Assembly: GCA_023420415.1 (NCBI GenBank)
Contig: JAEZWF010000025.1
Location: 29,349 to 93,348 of the forward strand
Source of the DNA: Actinomycetes bacterium
GTDB taxonomy: Bacteria > Actinomycetota > Actinomycetes > Actinomycetales > Dermatophilaceae
Reading direction: 5' to 3'
Length of the DNA stretch: 64,000 bases
The notes below the pieces were generated by a model. The model ran no database searches and was not told the DNA's origin. It worked only from the letters and a program-made list of their open reading frames with translations. This document shows positions 54,886 to 63,310 of the stretch, one piece after another (positions within the stretch are counted from its first letter, which is position 1; each line of letters starts with the position of its first letter). Position numbers and translations under genes: made by a program.

Positions 54886-55854
54886 TCAGACCCCCATCAG
54901 TTCAGCGAAGATCGAAGCCAGCCGCAACGGGTCGTGCCGAGGCGTCCCATCGCGCATCGCCAGATCGGCCAGCACCAGTTCGGCACCGAGTGAGGCCGCG
55001 TAGTTGGCCAGGTGTTTGTCGTCGCGGGCGAAGGTCTCGTCGGCGACGATGTAGTCCAGCCGGAGCCGGGGCGCGTGGTCGGCGAGGATCTCCAGGTGCT
55101 GGCTGGCGGAGTAGCCGTCGGTCTCATCGGCCGGCATCAGGTTCAGGGTGAGCAGCCGGCGGGCCCGGGTCTCGATGATCGCCTCGGCCAGCTCGGGTAC
55201 GAGCAGGTGCGGGATCACCGAGGTGAACCAGGAACCGGGGCCGAGGACCACGAAGTCGGTGTCGCGGACCACCTCGATGACCTCGGGACGGGCCGGCGGG
55301 TTCTCCGGTTCCAGCCGCACGGTGTGCACCTCGCCCTCGGTCTTGGCCACCCGGGCCTGGCCGCTGACCAGGGAGACCTCGTCGGGGCTGAGCGGATCGA
55401 TGCCGATCACCTCGGCGACGATCTGCAGCGGCACCGAGGACATCGGCAGCACGCGGCCCTTGGCACCGAGCAGCTCCGCGACCATGTCCAACCCGGCCAC
55501 CGGGTCGCCGAACTTCTCCCACAGGCCGAGGATCAGCAGATTGCCGACCGCGTGCCCGGCGAGCGGCCCGTCGCCGGTGAACCGGGACTGCAGCACATCC
55601 GCCCAGGTGCGGCCCCAGTGGTCGTCCCCACAGAGCGCGGCCAGCGCCATCCGCAGATCACCCGGCGGCAGGCAGCCGAACTCCTCCCGGAGCCGGCCCG
55701 AGGAACCGCCGTCATCGGCGACGGTGACCACGGCGGTGAGCCGGTCGGTGACCCGACGCAGCGCCGACAGCGAGGCGAACAGCCCGTGCCCGCCGCCGAA
55801 GGCGGTCACCGACGGCAGCCGCTCGAAAGGAAGGTCGAAGCGACGTACGCTCAT
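54886..55854 (-). CDS. Gluconeogenesis factor YvcK/GlmR (CofD-like)
   Basis: A 322-residue CofD-fold protein: VTAFGGGHGLFASLSALR at the N-terminus, VADDGGSSGRLREEFG, GHAVGNLLILGLW and FVVLGPGSWFTSVIPHLLV. Family members bind UDP-sugars and control carbon flux into the cell wall. It overlaps the rapZ stop by 4 bp. Confidence 0.93.
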   Translation of the reverse strand: MSVRRFDLPFERLPSVTAFGGGHGLFASLSALRRVTDRLTAVVTVADDGGSSGRLREEFGCLPPGDLRMALAALCGDDHWGRTWADVLQSRFTGDGPLAGHAVGNLLILGLWEKFGDPVAGLDMVAELLGAKGRVLPMSSVPLQIVAEVIGIDPLSPDEVSLVSGQARVAKTEGEVHTVRLEPENPPARPEVIEVVRDTDFVVLGPGSWFTSVIPHLLVPELAEAIIETRARRLLTLNLMPADETDGYSASQHLEILADHAPRLRLDYIVADETFARDDKHLANYAASLGAELVLADLAMRDGTPRHDPLRLASIFAELMGV

Positions 55855-56792
55855 TCGCGCCCCAGATCACGGTGCAGCACCTTGGTCGGCATCCCGACCT
55901 CGCGGAGCCGCCGGCCGAGCTCCTCGGCCATCGCGGTGGAGCGGTGCTTGCCGCCGGTGCAGCCGATGCCGACGGTGGCGAATCTCTTGCCCTCATTGAG
56001 ATAACCGCGGGCGACGGTCATCATCAGTGCCTGCAGCTGCTGCAGGAACGGCCCGGCCGCGGGCTGGCGCAGCACATAGTCGGCGACCGGCTGGCTGAGC
56101 CCGGTCTGCGGCCGCAGCTCGGGCACCCAGTGCGGGTTCGGCAGGAAGCGGACATCGATCACCATGTCGGCATCGACCGGGATGCCGTTCTTGAAACCGA
56201 AGGACATCAAGGTGACCCGCAGCTTGTCGGTGCCCTCACCCTCATAGGCGTGCACCACCCGCGAGGTCAGCTGGTGCACGTTCATCGCGGAGGTGTCGAT
56301 CACCAGGTCGGCACCGGCGCGCAGGGTGGCGAGCAGCTCGCGCTCCCGGCGTACCCCGTCGAGCAGGCGACCGTCGCCCTGCAGCGGGTGCGGGCGCCGG
56401 GAGGACTCCTGGCGCTGCACGATCACCTCGTCGCTGGCCTCGATGAACAGGATCTCGGGCACCGTACCCGCCGATTCGAGCCGGGCGAACACACCGGGGA
56501 GTTCCTCGAACAGGGTGCGCCCACGGACGTCGAGGACCGTGGCGAGCCGGGTGATCCCCTCGGCCCGGGCCAGCTCGTAGAGCTTGGGCAGCATCACCGG
56601 CGGCAGGTTGTCGACCACGTACCAGCCGAGATCCTCCAACGCGTGGGCGGCGGTACGCCGACCGGCGCCGGACATCCCGGTGACGATCACCACCCGGATG
56701 TCGTCTCCCGATGGGGCGGCCACCTCGACGGTGCTGGGGGCGGGATCCGGGTCGATCGATTGGGTCACCCGCTCATTATCCCCATCGATCAA
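55851..56792 (-). CDS. rapZ: RapZ-family nucleotide-binding protein (RNase adapter type)
   Basis: A 313-residue P-loop protein. The Walker A region reads GMSGAGRRTAAH, with Arg where Lys is usual; a similar change occurs in other actinobacterial members. The C-terminal CTGGKHRS segment is the family signature. In enterobacteria RapZ guides RNase E to a small RNA; the actinobacterial role is less clear. The ATG overlaps the uvrC stop. Confidence 0.93.
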   Translation of the reverse strand: MIDGDNERVTQSIDPDPAPSTVEVAAPSGDDIRVVIVTGMSGAGRRTAAHALEDLGWYVVDNLPPVMLPKLYELARAEGITRLATVLDVRGRTLFEELPGVFARLESAGTVPEILFIEASDEVIVQRQESSRRPHPLQGDGRLLDGVRRERELLATLRAGADLVIDTSAMNVHQLTSRVVHAYEGEGTDKLRVTLMSFGFKNGIPVDADMVIDVRFLPNPHWVPELRPQTGLSQPVADYVLRQPAAGPFLQQLQALMMTVARGYLNEGKRFATVGIGCTGGKHRSTAMAEELGRRLREVGMPTKVLHRDLGRE

Positions 56793-58789
56793 TCCGACAG
56801 CACCTCCCCAGTGGTCATGTTGATCGCCTCACCGGCCGGCTTGCCGGCGAGTGCCGCGTGCACCGCCTCGGCGGTGCGTACGCCGAAGCCCGGGACCGCG
56901 GCGATCTCCTCGGTGCTCGCGGCACGGAGCTTCTTCAGCGAACCGAAATGGGCGATCAGCGCCTTGCGCCGCACCTCGCCCAGCCCGGGTACGTCGTCGA
57001 GCACCGATTCGACCATGGTGCGGCTGCGCCGGCCGCGGTGGTGGCCGATCGCGAAGCGGTGCGCCTCGTCGCGGAGTCGCTGCAGCAGATAGAGCCCCTC
57101 GCTGGAGCGCGGCAGGATCACCGGATACTCCTCATCGGGCAGCCACACCTCCTCGAGCCGCTTGGCCAGGCCACAGAGGGCCACCTCGGTGATGCCGAGC
57201 TCGGCCAGCGCATCCGCGGCGGCGGCGACCTGCGGCGGACCGCCGTCCACCACGACCAGCGCCGGGGCGTACGCGAACCTGCGCGGCGCACCGGTCGTCG
57301 GGTCGACCAGCAGCGCCTGTTCCCCACCGGAACCGTCATCGCGGCCGGCGGCCATCGCCTGCCGATCGTCGAGCAGCCGCTTGAACCGGCGGGTGATCAC
57401 CTCGTGCATCGAGGCGACGTCGTTCTGGCCCTCGACGCCCCGGATCACGAACCGCCGGTACTCGCTCTTGCGCGGCAGGCCGTCCTCGAAGACGACCATC
57501 GAGGCGACCACCTCGCTGCCCTGCAGGTTGGAGATGTCGTAGCACTCGATCCGCAGCGGCGGCTCCGGCAGATCGAGGGCGGTGGCGATCTCCTCCAGCG
57601 CCCGGTTCCGGGTGGTCAGGTCGGAGGCCCGCTTGGTCTTGTGCCGGACCAGCGCCTCCCTGGCGTTGCGGGTCACGGTCTCCAGCAGGGTCTTCTTGTC
57701 GCCGCGCTGGGGCACGCGGATCTGGACCCGGGCCCCGCGGCGTTCACCGAGCACCTGCTCCAGCGGCCCGACCGAGGGCGGCAGCACCGGGACCAGCACC
57801 TCCCGTGGGATCGAGCGGCCGCCCTCCCCCTCGACCGGGGTGGCGCCGGCGAGCACCTCGCCGTAGAGCTGCTGCAGGAAGGTCTCGACCAGCTCGCCGG
57901 TGTCGGCGTCGTCGGTGCGATCGGCGACCCAGCCGCGTTCCCCGCGGACCCGGCCACCGCGGACGTGGAAGATCTGCACCGCGACCTCCAGCGGGTCCTC
58001 GGCGAGCGCGACCACATCGGCGTCGGTGCCGTCGCCGAGCACGATCGCGTTCTGCTCGGTGGCCCGGTTCAGGGCACCGATGTCGTCGCGGATCTTCGCG
58101 GCGAGCTCGTACTCCTGGTCGTCGGAGGCGATCTTCATCCGGGTCTGCAACCGGCGCAGCATGGTGGTCGACTGGCCGCTCATGAACTGGATGAAGTCGG
58201 CGACGATCTGGCGATGGTCCTCCGCCGAGATCCGGCCGACGCAGGGCGCGGAGCACTTGTCGATGTAGCCGAGCAGGCAGGGCCGGCCGGCCGCGGCGGC
58301 GTTCCGGAAGGTGCCGTCGGAACAGGACCGCATCGGGAACACCCGGAGCAGCAGGTCGACGGTCTCCCGGATCGCCCAGGCGTGCCCGTAGGGGCCGAAA
58401 TAGCGGTTGCCCTTCCGCTTGGCACCACGGCCCACGAAGACGCGCGGATACTCCTGGGACCAGGTCACCGCCAGCCACGGATAGGACTTGTCGTCGCGGT
58501 ACTTGATGTTGAAGCGCGGGTCGAACTCCTTGATCCAGGAGTACTCCAGCTGCAGCGCCTCGACCTCGGTCTGCACGACGGTCCACTCCACCTTGGCCGC
58601 GGTGGTGACCATCCGGCGGGTGCGGTCCAGCAGGTTCGCCGGGTCGGCGAAGTAGGAGTTGAGCCGGGAGCGCAGGTTCTTGGCCTTGCCGACGTAGATC
58701 ACCCGGCCGTGCTCGTCGGAGAAGCGATAGACGCCCGGTTGGGTGGGAATGGCCCCGGGCGCGGGGCGGTAGCTGGAGGGATCGGCCAT
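56789..58789 (-). CDS. uvrC: Excinuclease ABC subunit C
   Basis: A 666-residue nucleotide-excision-repair endonuclease: GIY-YIG domain (GVYRFSDEHGRVIYVGKAKNLRSR), a UVR segment near residue 210, the RNase H-like domain and two C-terminal helix-hairpin-helix motifs (VPGLGEVRRKALIAHFGS). I start it at the ATG giving MADPSSYRP; TACGCT six bases before it fits a -10 box of a leaderless mRNA. A 17-codon extension upstream is possible but reads unlike UvrC. Confidence 0.95.
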   Translation of the reverse strand: MADPSSYRPAPGAIPTQPGVYRFSDEHGRVIYVGKAKNLRSRLNSYFADPANLLDRTRRMVTTAAKVEWTVVQTEVEALQLEYSWIKEFDPRFNIKYRDDKSYPWLAVTWSQEYPRVFVGRGAKRKGNRYFGPYGHAWAIRETVDLLLRVFPMRSCSDGTFRNAAAAGRPCLLGYIDKCSAPCVGRISAEDHRQIVADFIQFMSGQSTTMLRRLQTRMKIASDDQEYELAAKIRDDIGALNRATEQNAIVLGDGTDADVVALAEDPLEVAVQIFHVRGGRVRGERGWVADRTDDADTGELVETFLQQLYGEVLAGATPVEGEGGRSIPREVLVPVLPPSVGPLEQVLGERRGARVQIRVPQRGDKKTLLETVTRNAREALVRHKTKRASDLTTRNRALEEIATALDLPEPPLRIECYDISNLQGSEVVASMVVFEDGLPRKSEYRRFVIRGVEGQNDVASMHEVITRRFKRLLDDRQAMAAGRDDGSGGEQALLVDPTTGAPRRFAYAPALVVVDGGPPQVAAAADALAELGITEVALCGLAKRLEEVWLPDEEYPVILPRSSEGLYLLQRLRDEAHRFAIGHHRGRRSRTMVESVLDDVPGLGEVRRKALIAHFGSLKKLRAASTEEIAAVPGFGVRTAEAVHAALAGKPAGEAINMTTGEVLSD

Positions 58790-58820
58790 CAGGCCAGCGT
58801 AGTCACCACCGCTGACCCCG

Positions 58821-58935
58821 CTCATCGAGCAGTCGGCCATGCGCAGCGCAGCGGAGCAATGGCCGACGCAACCCGCTCATCGAGTAGTCGGCCATGCGCA
58901 GCGGAGCGGAGCAATGGCCGACGTGTCGAGATGAC
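58821..58935. repeat. REP-like palindromic doublet
   Basis: Two copies 55 bp apart. Each has a 9-bp stem GTCGGCCAT/ATGGCCGAC (58832-58867 and 58887-58922) with an 18-base loop GCGCAGCGSAGCGGAGCA and the lead-in CTCATCGAG. The second copy continues into TCGAGATGAC, partly complementary to the lead-in. It sits in the divergent gap between uvrC and the membrane-protein gene and resembles a dispersed extragenic palindrome. Confidence 0.8.
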
Positions 58936-59018
58936 TCCCCCGACCACGGGAGGACGCGTCCCCCGATTGGGGCCCGACCTGTCCACTTGTGGCACAGGTT
59001 CCCCCTAGCATGGGCCGC

Positions 59019-59996
59019 ATGGCGAGCGGGGAGGTACGCACCGCCCTGCGCGAGCTGGTGCAGGGCGGCGATGTGCTGTCGCTGGCGACCGCGCGCGAGT
59101 TGCCGATCGACGCCGACGCGCTGATGCGGGCGGCGGGCGTACGCCGGATCTCCGACCTGCGTCCCCGGCACGTCCGCGACCTGCCCGAACTGGGCCGGCT
59201 GACCAGCGCACCGCAGGACTTCCTGGCCGGTGATGCCGAGGGACGGCTGGTCGGCGATCTGCTCTCGGACAGCCTGGCCCGCGGCATCCAGCTCTGGATC
59301 TTCCACGCCGACACCGAGGGTCTGGAGCGGCTGCAGCAGATCTTCGGCCCCGACCAGGTGCATCTGATCGGCGAGGTGCACCACGGCCAGGAGCCGCTGG
59401 CGATCAACCCGCTGCAGCTCGCCGAGGCCTGGTCCGCCGACGACGCCGACCCGCTCCGCCGGGCCTGGCTGGCGGGTTCGCTGAGCGGGATCGACACCCT
59501 GCGTACCCCGCCGCGCCTGGTCCGCGCCCTGGAGCGGCTCGAGGTGCCGCATGTCCGGCGCAGCGCGATCGGCCGGTGGCTGCGGGACCCGGCGGTCTTC
59601 TTCTATGTGGTGGTGCTGATCTATTCGGCGCTCCGGGCGCTGCCGGTGACCTTCGTCAAGGAGTTCAAGGGCCATCTCGGGATCCTCTGGGCGATCGACA
59701 TGCTCACCGCGATCCCCTACACCTGGGGGGTGATCGCGATGGTCACCGCCAAGCGACGGCTGGTCCGCGCCCTGGGCACGCTGGTCACCGCGGTCACCTT
59801 CGTCGCGCCGTACGTCTATTTCTGGGCGACCGGGGAGAACTATCCGTGGTGGGTGGTGCTCGTCGTGGCCCTGTTGATCCTGTCGGGGTTCCTGATCGAG
59901 GGATGGAAGATCTGGACCGACCGCCGGATCACCGCCGAGTTGGCGCGCACCGGGATGGCTGCGGTCCAGACCTCCACCGCGAAGGAGAACCGATGA
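59019..59996 (+). CDS. Hypothetical membrane protein with soluble N-domain
   Basis: A 325-residue protein I do not recognise. Residues 1 to ~190 are soluble and Leu/Asp-rich (ARGIQLWIFHADTEGLERLQQIF; VHLIGEVHHGQEPLAIN). Residues ~195-305 hold four hydrophobic helices, followed by a cytoplasmic tail. TAGCAT seven bases before the ATG (59006-59011) looks like a -10 box of a leaderless gene. Its stop overlaps the start of the Tat-type Rieske protein, so the two probably work together, perhaps in membrane electron transfer. Confidence 0.85.
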   Translation: MASGEVRTALRELVQGGDVLSLATARELPIDADALMRAAGVRRISDLRPRHVRDLPELGRLTSAPQDFLAGDAEGRLVGDLLSDSLARGIQLWIFHADTEGLERLQQIFGPDQVHLIGEVHHGQEPLAINPLQLAEAWSADDADPLRRAWLAGSLSGIDTLRTPPRLVRALERLEVPHVRRSAIGRWLRDPAVFFYVVVLIYSALRALPVTFVKEFKGHLGILWAIDMLTAIPYTWGVIAMVTAKRRLVRALGTLVTAVTFVAPYVYFWATGENYPWWVVLVVALLILSGFLIEGWKIWTDRRITAELARTGMAAVQTSTAKENR

Positions 59997-60451
59997 CCGA
60001 GCACCGGCCCGGGGCCGACGGACCCGACAGCCCGGCCCGCCCCGATCGGCGTCAGGTGCTGCGCGGCGGTGTGGTGGCCGCCGCCGGTCTCGGTGTCGGC
60101 CTGGCGGCCACCGCCTGCGGGGATCAGAGCCAGGCTGTCCCGTCCCCGTCCCCGACCCGGTCCGCCCCACCGGTCCAGGTGCCCAAGGACAAGGTCGCGG
60201 TGGGCGGTGGGGTGGTGCTGGAGAAGCGGTTCGTGGTGACCCAGCCGACCGCCGGTGACTTCCGGGCGTTCAGCAACATCTGCCCGCACGGCGGCTGTTC
60301 GGTGTCCTACGTCCGGCAGCAGCAGATCGTCTGCGCCTGCCACGGTTCGGAATTCTCGATCGTCGACGGCAGCCGCACCCTCGGGCCCGCGCGCACCGGA
60401 TTGGCGCAGGCGACGGTCACCGACGACGGTGACAACCTGCGGATCGGCTGA
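59993..60451 (+). CDS. Tat-exported Rieske [2Fe-2S] lipoprotein
   Basis: A 152-residue protein. The twin-arginine motif (RR at 19-20, DRRQVLRGG) precedes a hydrophobic stretch and a lipobox ending in Cys42. The Rieske site has C97-x-H99 and C114-x2-H117, with C102 and C116 placed for the disulfide seen in high-potential (bc1-like) Rieske proteins. The cluster should therefore be folded in the cytoplasm and exported by Tat to the outer face of the membrane. The redox partner is unknown; the coupled membrane protein is the best candidate. Confidence 0.92.
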   Translation: MTEHRPGADGPDSPARPDRRQVLRGGVVAAAGLGVGLAATACGDQSQAVPSPSPTRSAPPVQVPKDKVAVGGGVVLEKRFVVTQPTAGDFRAFSNICPHGGCSVSYVRQQQIVCACHGSEFSIVDGSRTLGPARTGLAQATVTDDGDNLRIG

Positions 60452-60455
60452 CCCG

Positions 60456-61502
60456 GTGCTGATCGGGCGTCCCTCGTCCACCGCGAAGTTGCCGCTGCTG
60501 CGGGCACCGCTGGCCGACCCGGTGCGCCCGACGCGCGTGGTCGGCGTAGTCAACCCGATCCGACCGAAGGCCGAGTGGGCGGTCGGTGAACTGCGGACCG
60601 CCTGCGAGCAGGCCGGCTGGCCCGAACCGTCGATCGTCACCACCACGATCGCCGAGGCCGGTGCCGAACAGGCCGAACAGGCCGTCGCCGAGGGGGCCGA
60701 ACTGGTGGTCGCGCTCGGTGGCGACGGCACGGTGCGCGAGGTGGCGCGCGGGCTCGCGCACTCCGGCGTACCGCTCGGGGTCGTGCCGCTGGGCACCGCG
60801 AACCTGTTCGCCCGGAATCTGCTGCTGCCACCGGGCAACCTGCGCCGCGCGATCCGGTTGGCGCTGCACGGCGCCACCGCCCCGGTCGACCTCGGCCGGG
60901 TCTCGGTCCGCGCCCACGCGGACACCGGTGACTGGCTGCCCGAGGAGACCTTCCTGGTGCTCGCCGGGATGGGCCACGACGCGCACACGGTGCTGGCCAC
61001 CTCCGCGCACACCAAGTCCCGGCTGGGCTGGTTCGCCTATCTGGGGGCCGGCGCGCAGCATCTGCATCGCCGTCCCGTGCGGGTCCGGTTGCAGGTCGAC
61101 GAGCAGGCCGCCGAGGACACCGAGGTGTGGTCGGTGCTGGTCGGCAACTGCGGCCGGATCCCCGGTGGCATCGCGGTCTTCCCGCACGCCCTGCTCGACG
61201 ACGGCCGGTTGGAGCTGATGGAGGCCCGGGTACGCCACCCGGCCCAGTGGTTGCCGGTCGCCTGGCAGGGGCTGCGGCACCGACCGGTCCCCGGTTCCGG
61301 GCTGGTGCTGGGCCGCGCCCGGACCGTCCGCGTGGTACCCGAGCAGCCGCATCCGGTGCAGTTGGACGGTGACGTGCTGCCCTCGGTCGGTGAGGCCGTC
61401 TTCTCCGTCGACCCCGGCGCCCTGCTGGTCCGCCTCGATCGCCCGCGCGCCCGGCGTACCGGACGCCCCACCCCCTTCACCACCGGGACCGCCGATGCTT
61501 GA
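60456..61502 (+). CDS. Diacylglycerol kinase-family lipid kinase
   Basis: A 348-residue protein with the DAGK catalytic motif ALGGDGTVREVARGL (GGDGT at 88-92), PLGTANLFARNL and the C-terminal beta domain ending in VQLDGDVLP. It likely phosphorylates diacylglycerol or a related lipid. The GTG start is four bases after the Rieske stop and its end overlaps the next gene, which encodes a phosphatase of the opposite reaction type. Confidence 0.88.
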   Translation: MLIGRPSSTAKLPLLRAPLADPVRPTRVVGVVNPIRPKAEWAVGELRTACEQAGWPEPSIVTTTIAEAGAEQAEQAVAEGAELVVALGGDGTVREVARGLAHSGVPLGVVPLGTANLFARNLLLPPGNLRRAIRLALHGATAPVDLGRVSVRAHADTGDWLPEETFLVLAGMGHDAHTVLATSAHTKSRLGWFAYLGAGAQHLHRRPVRVRLQVDEQAAEDTEVWSVLVGNCGRIPGGIAVFPHALLDDGRLELMEARVRHPAQWLPVAWQGLRHRPVPGSGLVLGRARTVRVVPEQPHPVQLDGDVLPSVGEAVFSVDPGALLVRLDRPRARRTGRPTPFTTGTADA

Positions 61503-62478
61503 ACAGAGCCAGACACCCGAACAGCGGCAGACCGACGACCCGGAGCTGGCCCGCCTCGCGCATGCCGCGCACCAGATCCAGGAGCGGCGCCGCGGCCGCG
61601 AGCGCGATGCGGCGCTGGCCGAACTGCTGCTCGGGGTGCACGGTCCGCGACTGACCCGCTTGAAGAATCTGATCAACACCCACGAGGCCCGCGATCTGGA
61701 GGATCTGGTGTTCACCGATCTGCGGGCCGGTCGGGTGCGCCAGCGGATCCTGGACCACTTCGCCGACGAGGCCGATCGGCTCGACATCGGTGATCCCAAG
61801 GTGCTCTCCGACATCGACGACACCGCGCTCTGCGCGCTGAACGATCGCCGCTATCCGCGCGGCACCGTCTATCCGGGACTACTCGCGCTCTACCAGGCTC
61901 TCGATCAGGGCCCCAGCGGCCGCCCCTTCGACACCGGTGATCTGACCTTCCTCACCGCCCGCCCGAAGGACGCCTGGGGGCTGATCGAGGGTTACTCCCG
62001 CGAGGTGCTGCGCAAGGCCGGCATCTCGAAGATGTCGATGCTCTCCGGGGGCCTGCGGAATCTGTTCAGCCATCGCTCGATGGCGGCCCGCAAGCTGACC
62101 AACGTACGCCGGTACCGGCGGCTGTTTCCCGAGTACCGGTTGGTTTTCCTCGGTGATTCGGGCCAGGGCGATGTGATCGTCGGCGAGCAGTTGTACGCCC
62201 GGCACGGGCCGGCCGTCCGGCTGGTGCTGATCCACGACGTGGTGGCCACCGACCAGGCCGAGCGGCAGGCGTACGCCGAGCGCGGGATCTGGTTCGTCGA
62301 CACCTATGTCGGCGCTGCCCTGGTGGCGTGGCGGCACGGGTTGATCAGCGACGGATCGCTGGCCCGGGTGGCGGCCGAGGCGGTCGCCGACTTCGAACGG
62401 CTGCGCTGGGATTCGCCGGAGCAGCGGGTGAGGATGCGGGAGCTGTTCGAACGCGACCTGGCCGCCCTGCCCGACTGA
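61495..62478 (+). CDS. App1-family phosphatase (DUF2183), phosphatidate phosphatase-like
   Basis: A 327-residue HAD-like protein. The DxDxT nucleophile motif SDIDDTAL (D106, D108, T110) and the later TFLTARPKDAW and FLGDSGQGD motifs match App1/DUF2183 proteins. The yeast founder of the family, App1p, is a Mg-dependent phosphatidate phosphatase. Its ATG lies inside the end of the lipid-kinase gene, so kinase and phosphatase are translationally coupled. Confidence 0.87.
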   Translation: MLEQSQTPEQRQTDDPELARLAHAAHQIQERRRGRERDAALAELLLGVHGPRLTRLKNLINTHEARDLEDLVFTDLRAGRVRQRILDHFADEADRLDIGDPKVLSDIDDTALCALNDRRYPRGTVYPGLLALYQALDQGPSGRPFDTGDLTFLTARPKDAWGLIEGYSREVLRKAGISKMSMLSGGLRNLFSHRSMAARKLTNVRRYRRLFPEYRLVFLGDSGQGDVIVGEQLYARHGPAVRLVLIHDVVATDQAERQAYAERGIWFVDTYVGAALVAWRHGLISDGSLARVAAEAVADFERLRWDSPEQRVRMRELFERDLAALPD

Positions 62479-62587
62479 CCCGCCGCGCGCGGGGCGGCCA
62501 CTAGTCTGGGTCGCACGACCAGGTTGGTCGCGACGACGGGAGTCACCATGAACGACACCACCCGCAGGATCCTGGTCCTCGACCCGG

Positions 62588-63310
62588 GTGCCGATCAACC
62601 CCGTACCGAAGGCGGTGCCGACCAGGCAGACGGAGTCCTCCGGCGGTTCGCTGGCCGCCGATGCGACGCTGCTGGCTCCGGCCGGCCCCGCCTTCACGAT
62701 CTGGTCGGTGATCTATCTCGGGCTGCTCGCCCATGTGGTGTGGCAGTGGCTGCCGGCGCAGCGGACGAGTGACCGGGCCCGCGCGACCGGCCCGTTGATC
62801 GCGGTCTCGATGGTGCTCAACGCCGTCTGGCTCGGCGTCACCCAGGTCGGCTGGATCTGGGTGAGCGTGCTGGTGATCATCGTGCTGCTGGCGGTGCTGT
62901 CGATCATCGGCCGCCGGCTCGCCCGCACCAGGCCCACCGGTCCGGTGGAGACCGTGGTCGTCGACGGCACGATGGGGCTCTATCTGGGTTGGGTGACCAT
63001 CGCGACGGTCGCCAACATCGCGGCCGCGCTGGCCTCCTCCGGGGTGGACTTCGGTGGCGCGAACCCGATCGTGGCGGTGGTCGTGCTGGCCGTCGCCGGG
63101 CTGATCGGTCTGGCGCAGGCACGGAGCCTGGGCGGCAAGTGGGGCGTCGGCCTGGCCCTCGGCTGGGGCCTGGCCTGGATCGCGATCGGCCGGCTCACCG
63201 ATGCCCCGCAGTCGGCACTGGTCGGTGTGGTGGCCGCGCTGGTGGCGCTGCTGGTGCTGGCGGCGACGGCACTGTTCTCCCGGCGTACCCCGGCCGTCGC
63301 GTCAGCCTGA
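62588..63310 (+). CDS. TspO/MBR-like tryptophan-rich membrane protein, N-terminus possibly frameshifted
   Basis: From the segment LLAPAGPAFTIWSVIYLGLLAHVV onward this is a TspO-like protein with five or more helices. The expected first part is abnormal. A good ribosome-binding site (GGGAG) and ATG stand at 62548 and read MNDTTRRILVL in another frame. In the frame used here the first ~20 residues (VPINPVPKAVPTRQTESSGG) are not a membrane helix. A one-base frameshift between about 62580 and 62640, real or an assembly error, would join the two. TAGTCT upstream (near 62503) may be its -10 box. Confidence 0.7.
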   Translation: MPINPVPKAVPTRQTESSGGSLAADATLLAPAGPAFTIWSVIYLGLLAHVVWQWLPAQRTSDRARATGPLIAVSMVLNAVWLGVTQVGWIWVSVLVIIVLLAVLSIIGRRLARTRPTGPVETVVVDGTMGLYLGWVTIATVANIAAALASSGVDFGGANPIVAVVVLAVAGLIGLAQARSLGGKWGVGLALGWGLAWIAIGRLTDAPQSALVGVVAALVALLVLAATALFSRRTPAVASA

